The translations under genes were made by a program, and so were the position numbers. Below, piece after piece: positions 5,410 to 11,272 of a DNA stretch of 11,272 bases. The first letter of the stretch is position 1. Each line of letters starts with the position of its first letter. The notes under the pieces were generated by a model. It was not told the origin of the DNA. It made no database searches and worked only from the letters and a program-made list of their open reading frames with translations. This stretch comes from Candidatus Hodarchaeota archaeon (GTDB taxonomy: Archaea > Asgardarchaeota > Heimdallarchaeia > Hodarchaeales > Hodarchaeaceae), in the NCBI GenBank assembly GCA_030589605.1, contig JAUUVJ010000086.1, positions 1 to 11,272 on the forward strand, given 5' to 3'.

Positions 5410-6462
5410 ATGGTTTTCATTGTTATTTTAGCTGGTGGGGGTGGTGAAAGGTTATGGCCAAAATCAAGGAAGAATCGGCCTAAGCAATGTATTTCTTTAG
5501 ATGGAAAACAAACTTTAATCCAGAAGACATATGAAAATGCCATCCAAATAGCTGGTGAAAATCGAATTATAATCTCAACTCGAAAAGAATTAGCTACAAT
5601 TATTCAAGAACAAGTACCTTCTGCACGTTTATTAGTTGAACCTCTAGGCCGAGATTCTGCGGCTGGAATAGGATTTGCATGTGCACGATTACTCAGTGAT
5701 GATATTGATGATGTAACAGTATTTATGGGAGCAGATTATTATATTCCAGAAATCGATGGCTTTAAAAAAGCACTGGATTCTGCAGTACAATGGGCTAACA
5801 AGAATAAAATTGTTACTATCGGAATCAAGCCGACACGTATTGAAACTCGTTTTGGATATATCTCTCCTGGAGAATTAATATCAGAAGCAAATAAGGAAGT
5901 CTATAAAGTCAATAGTTTCATGGAAAAACCCAATAACTCCCTAGCTCAAGAATATGTGTCCAAAGGTTTTTTATGGAATTCTGGAATGTTCATCACAAAA
6001 CCATCTGTTCTTTATCGGAATTTTCAACAATATATGCCTATCTTATATCAGGCCTTAGAAAAAATGAGAAAGACAAATTTCGATGAAAAAGAAGTCTATA
6101 ATGCTTTTTTTGATCTTCCTAGAATTTCAATTGATTTCGGGATAATGGAAAAAACCAAGGATTTGGTTATGGTAAAAGGCGAGTTTATTTGGGATGATAT
6201 TGGTACTTTCGATTCTTTAGACATGATTTTAGAGTCTGATTCTGATGGAAATATTGTCCAAGGTGAATTCTTGGGAATAGATGTCAAAAATTCTGTAATA
6301 CTATCTGATCGGCCTATCATTGCCATGGGTGTATCAGATATAGTTATTGTAGACGCAGGTGATTGTGTATTTATATGTCAGAAGAATAGAGCTGGTGAGA
6401 TTAAAAAAATAATAAACGAACTTGAGAATCATGACCAATTAAGAAAATTACTTACTAAGTAG
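5410..6462 (+). CDS. manC: Mannose-1-phosphate guanylyltransferase (GDP-mannose synthesis)
   Basis: Makes GDP-mannose from mannose 1-phosphate and GTP, supplying mannose for glycoprotein or glycolipid assembly in the cytoplasm. At 350 residues it is the short form, without the phosphomannose isomerase domain found in long ManC/AlgA proteins. Motifs: ILAGGGGERLWPKSR (6-20, nucleotide loop), RPKQ (23-26), EPLGRDSAAGIGFA (77-90), GADYY (107-111, in place of the usual PADH), ETRFGYI (145-151), FMEKPN (170-175), WNSGMF (189-194), SIDFGIMEK (240-248) and WDDIGTFDSL (261-270). A left-handed beta-helix tail probably starts near residue 280. The ADYY change is notable because the position normally carries a His, but the metal-binding Asp is kept. 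The gene ends 15 bases inside a convergent gene. Glycan genes follow downstream. Confidence 0.92.
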   Translation: MVFIVILAGGGGERLWPKSRKNRPKQCISLDGKQTLIQKTYENAIQIAGENRIIISTRKELATIIQEQVPSARLLVEPLGRDSAAGIGFACARLLSDDIDDVTVFMGADYYIPEIDGFKKALDSAVQWANKNKIVTIGIKPTRIETRFGYISPGELISEANKEVYKVNSFMEKPNNSLAQEYVSKGFLWNSGMFITKPSVLYRNFQQYMPILYQALEKMRKTNFDEKEVYNAFFDLPRISIDFGIMEKTKDLVMVKGEFIWDDIGTFDSLDMILESDSDGNIVQGEFLGIDVKNSVILSDRPIIAMGVSDIVIVDAGDCVFICQKNRAGEIKKIINELENHDQLRKLLTK

Positions 6463-6825
6463 CTCTGATTCCATTTTTTTAAGTTCTCTCTTTCTAACTA
6501 AGAACATAATTATTGCAATAATAGCCATTATTACTCCAGAAGATAGAAATGTTTCAGTAATGTATTTGACATTCTCTTCAATATATACTTGAACTACAAG
6601 TAAGTATAAGGGAATTGTAAGGAAAAGTAGAAGGCTCAAAATACCAAAACCTGCTGTCGCTAGAAGAAAAATCCTACTTCTATTTTCTACTCTCCTTCGA
6701 AAACATGTCTGACAAAGATATCCTTCTTGAATTTGGTCGCCATATGAATTAGTTTTTGTACCCTCAATCATTTTATTACGAGGAAATGATTTATCACATT
6801 CTAAACACAATCTTTCTTGATTCAT
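6448..6825 (-). CDS. Zinc-ribbon protein with two membrane segments, function unknown
   Basis: I do not recognise the family. The 125-residue protein starts with a likely zinc ribbon: Cys7 and Cys10 (CLEC) pair with Cys38 and Cys41 (CQTC). Two hydrophobic stretches follow, about 52-80 and 93-110, and then a short charged tail rich in Lys and Glu. The domain layout suggests a small membrane protein with a cytoplasmic metal-binding head, perhaps an adaptor or quality-control factor; that is inference. Its last 15 bases overlap the end of manC on the other strand. It diverges from the flippase-like gene, with 98 bases between the starts, where both promoters must lie. The ATG at 6825 lacks a ribosome site, which is consistent with a leaderless mRNA. 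Confidence 0.7.
   Translation of the reverse strand: MNQERLCLECDKSFPRNKMIEGTKTNSYGDQIQEGYLCQTCFRRRVENRSRIFLLATAGFGILSLLLFLTIPLYLLVVQVYIEENVKYITETFLSSGVIMAIIAIIMFLVRKRELKKMESELLSK
6474..6480 (+). terminator. Oligo-T terminator candidate for manC
   Basis: Seven T residues begin 12 bases after the manC stop at 6462. The tract lies within the end of the antisense zinc-ribbon gene, where it codes for lysines on that strand, so it may be coincidental. Confidence 0.35.
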
Positions 6826-6923
6826 GAGGAGTCGAATGGCTATTTGATTTTAATCTGAAGAAAGTTTTTATCAGTCAATTATAGTTCGTTACAACAGATT
6901 AGTATAAACAAATCCTTTCATTT

Positions 6924-7913
6924 ATGGTTATCTTGATGACATCAGTTAAAAAGGAAGCTTTAGGTCAGATATTCAGTTTTCGATCCTTTATTCTTGGTAT
7001 ATCATTGGCAATTATTGTATATTTGGCTATAATGATATTCAGTGGATGGGAAGATCTATTAATTAATATATTTCGTGTAAATCCATTTGTAGTTCTTTTA
7101 GCAGTATTACTAAGTTTTACTAACTATGTTTTCAGATTTTTAAAATGGCACATCTTTACACAGAGTTTAGATTTGGAAATCCCGCTAAAGAAAAATTTTC
7201 AAATCTTCATAGCAGGTTTGAGTCTATCAATAACTCCTGCAAAAGTTGGGGAAGCGATCAGAGCAGTCTTACTCAAAAAAACTGTATCAAGTGATTTATC
7301 AAAAGGACTTGCTTCAACCTTCTCTGAAAGGCTAATTGATCTATTAGCTGTAACATTTCTTGCTTTATTTGGAATTATAATACTGGGTACTCAACAAACA
7401 ATAACTTATATGCCAATTCTATTACTAATACTGCTTGCTATCGTTTTTAGTGTACTAGTTTTCATTTTTGATCCATTATATTCAATTTTTAGGGTTATTT
7501 TTCGATTAGAATATTGGACTAGTGTCGGGGCAAAAATAGATAAATTTCGTTCAGATGTATATGTAACGTTTCAATACAAATCTTTTTTCACTGCTTTATG
7601 CCTTGGAATATTAGGATGGACGTGTGAAGGACTAGGTTTTTTCCTATTAGCTCAAAGTTTAGGTGTAACGCTAGGGTTGGCTACCGCTGTATTTATTTAT
7701 GCAACTTCTTCCCTTCTTGGAGCTCTTTCTCTTCTTCCTGGTGGATTAGGAGCTGTAGAAGTAAGTATGGAATTATTTTTGGCAAGTCTTCTTGTTATTT
7801 CTGTTCCTTTAGCAGGAGCTTTAATTATTTTAACTCGTATGACTACTTTATGGTTTGGAGTAGCTTTAGGGGTTATATTTCTACTTATTGTGACAAAAAG
7901 CATTAATGAATAG
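6924..7913 (+). CDS. UPF0104 / LPG-synthase-TM flippase-like membrane protein
   Basis: A 329-residue polytopic membrane protein of the family that includes the membrane part of bacterial MprF and the C-terminal part of archaeal AglD. About eight membrane segments can be seen, near 20-40, 52-72, 92-104, 136-156, 162-182, 221-245, 253-274 and 285-324 (the last probably two). Family landmarks are RFLKWHIF (71-78), SITPAKVGEAIRAVLLK (102-118), FSERLIDLLAV (133-143) and SLLPGGLGAVEVSM (269-282). Members are linked to lipid or lipid-linked sugar translocation or modification; the substrate here is unknown. Its place between GDP-mannose synthesis and glycosyltransferases fits a step in glycolipid or glycoprotein assembly. 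ATG 6924 is taken; ATG 6936 (residue 5) is equally possible, because a TATA-like box at about 6901-6909 fits a short-leader or leaderless mRNA and there is no ribosome site. Confidence 0.88.
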   Translation: MVILMTSVKKEALGQIFSFRSFILGISLAIIVYLAIMIFSGWEDLLINIFRVNPFVVLLAVLLSFTNYVFRFLKWHIFTQSLDLEIPLKKNFQIFIAGLSLSITPAKVGEAIRAVLLKKTVSSDLSKGLASTFSERLIDLLAVTFLALFGIIILGTQQTITYMPILLLILLAIVFSVLVFIFDPLYSIFRVIFRLEYWTSVGAKIDKFRSDVYVTFQYKSFFTALCLGILGWTCEGLGFFLLAQSLGVTLGLATAVFIYATSSLLGALSLLPGGLGAVEVSMELFLASLLVISVPLAGALIILTRMTTLWFGVALGVIFLLIVTKSINE

Positions 7914-8125
7914 TTATAAGTACGAAAAAAAACGAAGAGAAAATAAGGATCCTTTTCCACTATCAAGAACCGATCTGTAGCTAAATGATTTCAGAAAAAT
8001 TTCCCTGTTCTTTTAATAGATTGAACTAGAATCTAAAAAGGTATTAACATAACTTTTTCAGAAAGTCCGATATTAAGGTAAATAAAAACAGAAAACATTA
8101 TTCTTATCATTAGTTAATTGAATAA

Positions 8126-8146
8126 GGAATTCTCATTAATGATTCC
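8126..8146. promoter_or_regulatory. Operator-like dyad upstream of the oxidoreductase pair
   Basis: TCATTAATGA at 8133-8142 is a perfect 10-bp palindrome. It is flanked by GGAA (8126-8129, with a three-base bulge) and TTCC (8143-8146), which also pair. It lies about 55 bases before the oxidoreductase start, within the likely promoter region. TTTTTAACTTAAT near 8157-8169 could be the TATA element. Function is not shown by sequence alone. Confidence 0.25.
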
Positions 8147-8189
8147 TGCTTTAGTGATTTTTAACTTAATTCAATATTGATCAGTAATT

Positions 8190-8195
8190 AGGTGA
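8190..8195 (+). promoter_or_regulatory. Ribosome site deciding a TTG start
   Basis: AGGTGA matches the complement of the archaeal 16S tail. It lies eight bases before TTG at 8204, the normal spacing. It overlaps the alternative GTG at 8192 and so cannot serve that codon. This makes TTG the better start for the first oxidoreductase. Confidence 0.6.
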
Positions 8196-8203
8196 CAATA
8201 AGT

Positions 8204-9211
8204 TTGACTAAAGAAAAAATAAAAATCTCTGTTGTCGGTACGGGGAAAATGGGTTTTTATCATGTCCGTTTATTATCAAGAATGGGATTTTTGGACTCTG
8301 TTGTTGATACAAATCCAGAAACAGCAAAAAACGTTGGAGAACAGTTTAATACTAAGTGGTTCACAAGTTTAGAAGAAATGGCAAGTGAAACTTCTCCAAA
8401 TGGTGTTATTTTAGCTGTTCCGACAAAATTACATCACTCTATGACTGAAAAAGTTGTAAATAGTACCCCTAGTTTAAAAGTATTGCTAGTAGAGAAACCT
8501 TTAGCTTCATCTGTTGAGCTAGCAACAAAATTACGAGATTATTTATCAAAATATAATGTTAAAATTATAGTAGGTCATATTGAAGTCTTTAACCCAGTTA
8601 TTACAAAGATTCAAGGAATTCTTGAACAAAAAATCCTTGGAGATTTACGCTCGGTCTTTATTCAACGAAGAGGAACTGTGGGGGAAACACGACTGGATTC
8701 TATCGGGGATGTCTATGAAGATATTGGTGTTCATGATTTCGATATTGTGAGTCGAATTTTACCCAAAGGAGAAATAAGTTTATTTTCCAGTGCTGTAAAA
8801 GCTAGAGGAGTTGATAATTCAAGTATTATTGTTATTACGCCTGAAAATAAAGATATTTATGTTACCCTTTTGATGAGTCGGGAGTATGCTGGTAAATTAC
8901 GAACAATAGATATCGAAGGGACAAAAGCTACACTTAGTGCAAATCTATTAACTCAAATGTTGGAATTAAGAAGTTTGGAAATATCTCGTGGTGAAAGGGA
9001 AATTTCAGCTATTCGCATACCTTTCTCAAATGGAGAACAAATGAAAATTTATGGTGAACCATTACTTCTGGAAATGTGGAACTTGATTGATTGTATACGT
9101 GGAAATGCTACTCCCCTGGTTTCTATTAATGATGGAATCAATGCGCTAAGGTTGGTAGAGGCAGCGAGAGAAAGTATTAAGAAAGGGGATATTGTCAGAT
9201 TGAAGATTTAA
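8204..9211 (+). CDS. Gfo/Idh/MocA-family NAD(P)-dependent oxidoreductase, copy 1
   Basis: Probably oxidises or reduces a sugar or sugar-nucleotide hydroxyl with NAD(P). The substrate is not evident. Counted from the TTG at 8204 (335 residues), the Rossmann loop GTGKMG is at 12-17, the EKP signature at 97-99 (VEKPLASS), and the substrate-domain catalytic stretch YEDIGVHDFD at 171-180, with the likely active-site His177 and Asp173. GHIEVFNP (124-131) is the usual link between the NAD domain and the C-terminal beta-sheet domain. A GTG at 8192 could add four residues, but the AGGTGA site favours TTG. The gene is followed after five bases by a paralogue that matches it without gaps over almost the whole length, so the two form one transcription unit. 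Glycosyltransferases follow, which supports nucleotide-sugar modification. Confidence 0.85.
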   Translation: MTKEKIKISVVGTGKMGFYHVRLLSRMGFLDSVVDTNPETAKNVGEQFNTKWFTSLEEMASETSPNGVILAVPTKLHHSMTEKVVNSTPSLKVLLVEKPLASSVELATKLRDYLSKYNVKIIVGHIEVFNPVITKIQGILEQKILGDLRSVFIQRRGTVGETRLDSIGDVYEDIGVHDFDIVSRILPKGEISLFSSAVKARGVDNSSIIVITPENKDIYVTLLMSREYAGKLRTIDIEGTKATLSANLLTQMLELRSLEISRGEREISAIRIPFSNGEQMKIYGEPLLLEMWNLIDCIRGNATPLVSINDGINALRLVEAARESIKKGDIVRLKI

Positions 9212-9216
9212 ACAAA

Positions 9217-10242
9217 ATGATTGTGGAAATTAGTTTGAATAGATCAGAAGTAAAGATTTGTGTTGTTGGTATAGGTAGAATGGGGTATTCCCATGTACGG
9301 TTACTTAATAAACTTGGTTATTTGAATTCAATAGTTGATTCTAATCCCGATTTAGCTGAAAATATAGGTAACAAATTTAGAATACCTTGGTATACAAATT
9401 TGGAGACAATGGCACAAAATCAATCTCCGAATGGAATAATTATAGCTGTTCCGACAAATATTCATTCCAAAATGGTACAAAAATCTATTAAAAAAATACC
9501 GGGTATTAAAGCTTTACTGATTGAAAAACCAATAGCTTCTTCTGTTAAAGAAGCGAAAGAACTGAAATCTATACTTGCAGAATATAACATTGATGTAATA
9601 GTCGGACATATAGAAGTATATAATCCAATAATACCAAAAATCAGAAGCATATTGAAAGAGGGTTATCTTGGAGATTTACGCTCAATATTGTTTCAACGTC
9701 GTGGTGCTGTTGGTGAAAAACGAATTCAGACACTTGGGGATGTCTATGAAGATATCGGAGTTCATGATTTTGATGTTGCCTCTCGTTTACTTCCTAAAAA
9801 TGAGTTAAATCTTTATTCTTCAGCTGTAAAGGTAAAAGGAATAGTTAATTCAAGTGTTACGATAATTTCCTCAAAAAGAAAGGAATTCTATTGTACTTTT
9901 CTGATGAGTCGTGAGTATGCAGGAAAGGTACGGACAATAGACATCGAAGGGACTAAAGCAACTTTGCATGCAAACTTAATTACTCAGGTTTTGGAAATAA
10001 GGAGTCTAGATATTGCACGAGGAGAAAAAGAATTCTCCGTTATTCGTATTCCATATTCGAATGGAGAACAAATAAAAATTTACGGAGAACCTCTTCTTCA
10101 TGAAATATGGAACCTTATAGATTGCATAAAGGGAGATTCTACACCTTTAGTATCATTAGATGATGGTATATGTGCATTAAAAGTAGTAGATGCTGCAAGA
10201 AGAAGTATTAAGATTGGAAAAAGTGTTTATTTTAATCTTTGA
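9217..10242 (+). CDS. Gfo/Idh/MocA-family NAD(P)-dependent oxidoreductase, copy 2
   Basis: Tandem paralogue of the preceding gene, clearly more than half identical in sequence. It has the same motifs: GIGRMG (18-23), IEKPIASS with EKP at 103-105, GHIEVYNP (130-137) and YEDIGVHDFD at 177-186 with His183. It keeps all the key residues, so it should be an active enzyme. The C-terminal domains share long identical runs such as MSREYAGK, IDIEGTKATL and SNGEQ. Only five bases separate it from copy 1. The ATG at 9217 is taken. The codons from GTG at 9223 onward line up one-for-one with the start region of copy 1, so an internal start at GTG 9223 or TTG 9235 is possible. It ends in TGA. Differing substrates, or two subunits of a hetero-oligomer, are possible explanations for keeping both. 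Confidence 0.85.
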   Translation: MIVEISLNRSEVKICVVGIGRMGYSHVRLLNKLGYLNSIVDSNPDLAENIGNKFRIPWYTNLETMAQNQSPNGIIIAVPTNIHSKMVQKSIKKIPGIKALLIEKPIASSVKEAKELKSILAEYNIDVIVGHIEVYNPIIPKIRSILKEGYLGDLRSILFQRRGAVGEKRIQTLGDVYEDIGVHDFDVASRLLPKNELNLYSSAVKVKGIVNSSVTIISSKRKEFYCTFLMSREYAGKVRTIDIEGTKATLHANLITQVLEIRSLDIARGEKEFSVIRIPYSNGEQIKIYGEPLLHEIWNLIDCIKGDSTPLVSLDDGICALKVVDAARRSIKIGKSVYFNL

Positions 10243-10326
10243 AGAAATTAAATGGTTGATTGAAACGAAACTACTAACTGCTTCATCATTAATAAGTAAA
10301 AATAAAAATTGAAGTTGATAAATAAT

Positions 10327-10331
10327 AGGAG
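10327..10331 (+). promoter_or_regulatory. Ribosome binding site of the family 2 glycosyltransferase
   Basis: AGGAG stands eight bases before ATG at 10340. An earlier ATG at 10336 is out of frame and stops after two codons, so 10340 is the start. Confidence 0.65.
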
Positions 10332-10339
10332 TTACATGA

Positions 10340-11182
10340 ATGATTGATGTTCCGAGATATCTAGTAATGATTCAAACATATGGGGAGTTAGGAACAGAAG
10401 CAATAAATTCATTAAATATGCAAACACTAATTCCAACCAAAATATTAGTCGTAGATGATGGTTTTCCTGGAAATAAAATAGAAAATGAAACTAAATCTTT
10501 AAAAGAGAAATATCCAGGTCTAATCATTGATTATTTTAGAGGAGATTTAAAACCTGATCCTAATCTTGATACAGTTGGTAAGGTCATAAAGAAGGCTTGG
10601 TTTGCTTCAAAAAAAGACAATTATGACTTTGTTTCAATAATTGATGCTGATTCAGCATTAGAACCAGAATATTACACCCATATTATTTCTCTCATGCAAG
10701 AAAATGAAAATTTAGTTTGTGCTTCAGGAGAACTAGTTGTAGTCGATGAAAATAAGAAATACATTGAAGAAATTAACATTGGAGCTAAAATCGGTAGAAA
10801 AGATGCACGTGGATCAGGAAAAATCATTGAGGTATCTTTTTTAGATGAAATTGATCCTCAAGATTTTCCTGATGTGGCTTGGGATACATGGATTAACACT
10901 CGTGCGAAATTAAAGGGATTTAAAGCTAAACAAATTGAAGGTATTCGTTTCTACGCGTCACGGCCAACATCTAGAGTTATTAAAAAGGATTTGTATAGAT
11001 CAGGCCGATTGACATTCCATTTTGGTTACAATCCATTATTAGTCATCTTAAAAGTTATTTTAGCGAGAACAGGGGCTATAACATTTTTGAAAGGCTATTT
11101 TAATGCTCGAAAGCAAGAATGGAAGTTAGAAGATAAGAAAGTAAGGAGTTTCTTTGGATGGAGATTCATTTTCCACTTTTAA
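10340..11182 (+). CDS. Family 2 (GT-A fold) glycosyltransferase
   Basis: Transfers a sugar from a nucleotide donor to an unknown acceptor at the inner face of the membrane. The GT-A fold shows as the first strand with YLVMIQTY (7-14), ILVVDDG (35-41) for nucleotide binding, and IIDADSALEP (100-109), in which Asp102-Ala-Asp104 is the metal-binding DXD. FPDVAWDTW (176-184) sits where the catalytic-base region of the family is found. A hydrophobic stretch at about 232-250, followed by a basic tail, may anchor the protein to the membrane. At 280 residues it is a short, single-domain member. It follows the oxidoreductase pair by 97 bases and precedes another glycosyltransferase gene by 21 bases on the same strand, which points to one glycan operon. 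Donor and acceptor cannot be named from the sequence. Confidence 0.85.
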   Translation: MIDVPRYLVMIQTYGELGTEAINSLNMQTLIPTKILVVDDGFPGNKIENETKSLKEKYPGLIIDYFRGDLKPDPNLDTVGKVIKKAWFASKKDNYDFVSIIDADSALEPEYYTHIISLMQENENLVCASGELVVVDENKKYIEEINIGAKIGRKDARGSGKIIEVSFLDEIDPQDFPDVAWDTWINTRAKLKGFKAKQIEGIRFYASRPTSRVIKKDLYRSGRLTFHFGYNPLLVILKVILARTGAITFLKGYFNARKQEWKLEDKKVRSFFGWRFIFHF

Positions 11183-11203
11183 TATAAAAGCCAGGGACAA
11201 AAT

Positions 11204-11272
11204 ATGAATATTACTATGATATTATTCGGTTTTTTTCCTTCTGATGTGAGGGTTCGAAAAGAAGCACGAGGG
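11204..11272 (+). CDS. Glycosyltransferase N-terminus, probably family 4 (cut by window end)
   Basis: Twenty-three codons from ATG 11204 to the window edge, still open. The start looks like the first beta strand of a GT-B enzyme, with the hydrophobic MNITMILFGFFP followed by DVRVRKEARG. The pattern of a strand, a Pro, and then D-R-V-R-K-E-A is typical of the N-terminus of family 4 glycosyltransferases, where the Arg-rich helix follows the first strand. GGGA at 11194-11197, six bases upstream, is a possible ribosome site. It lies 21 bases after the family 2 gene and is probably in the same operon. Too little is present to be sure of the subfamily. Confidence 0.6.
   Translation, partial: MNITMILFGFFPSDVRVRKEARG

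Noticed and set aside
6096..6326. Minus-strand open frame inside manC
   Set aside because: manC is firmly identified by motifs along its whole length; the antisense frame resembles no protein.
7697..7966. Minus-strand open frame over the end of the flippase-like gene
   Set aside because: It has a low-complexity, basic composition typical of antisense translation of a membrane protein gene.
7906..7980. A 24-codon frame whose ATG overlaps the stop of the flippase-like gene (ATGAATAG)
   Set aside because: The overlap looks like translational coupling, but the peptide is short and merely charged, has no known match, and could be chance in AT-rich DNA. Conservation in relatives would revive it.
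9462..9650. Minus-strand open frame inside oxidoreductase copy 2
   Set aside because: It is a shadow of a conserved gene; 62 residues without motifs.

Overview
The window is AT-rich DNA from what looks like an archaeon. It has a paired CofD/CofC set for coenzyme F420, a TIM-barrel protein of the archaeal NifR3-related type, several genes with no leader or with a GGTGA-type ribosome site, and TATA-like boxes about 26 bases before leaderless starts. Low GC, F420 genes and a lone CheY-like receiver would fit an Asgard (for example Heimdallarchaeia-like) genome. That placement is inference; the window holds no rRNA or ribosomal protein gene to test it.

Left part (1-2100). The first ~100 bases are unusually GC-rich and fold into hairpins; they are either the end of a structured RNA or the tail of a gene. 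A complete pyroglutamyl-peptidase I gene follows. Facing it on the minus strand is a lipoate-protein ligase homologue interrupted by one in-frame TGA (1331-1333). The frame and the family homology continue unbroken across the TGA, so this is a split, decayed, read-through or mis-sequenced gene rather than two unrelated genes.

Middle part (2100-4520). CofD, a dihydrouridine-synthase-like TIM-barrel protein that starts on the base after the CofD stop, and CofC lie in one direction. CofC would make the activated phospho-lactate (or PEP/glycerate) nucleotide, and CofD would join it to Fo. The TIM-barrel protein between them has no known part in the pathway. A 405-base gap follows, holding a short structured-looking stretch and a 10-bp tandem repeat, then a receiver-only response regulator with a good leaderless promoter.

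Right part (5410-11272). This looks like a surface-glycan or glycolipid region: a mannose-1-phosphate guanylyltransferase (supplies GDP-mannose), a small antisense zinc-ribbon membrane protein, a polytopic UPF0104/LPG-synthase-TM flippase-like protein, two tandem paralogous Gfo/Idh/MocA oxidoreductases (probably sugar-nucleotide modification), a family 2 glycosyltransferase, and the start of what looks like a family 4 glycosyltransferase cut off by the window edge. Nucleotide-sugar supply, sugar modification, transfer and a membrane step are all represented.

No CRISPR array, transposon, tRNA or recognisable rRNA gene was seen. The most unusual observations are the in-frame TGA in the ligase, the TIM-barrel gene inside the F420 cluster, the altered motifs in CofD and CofC, the 10-bp repeat array, and several non-ATG start decisions.
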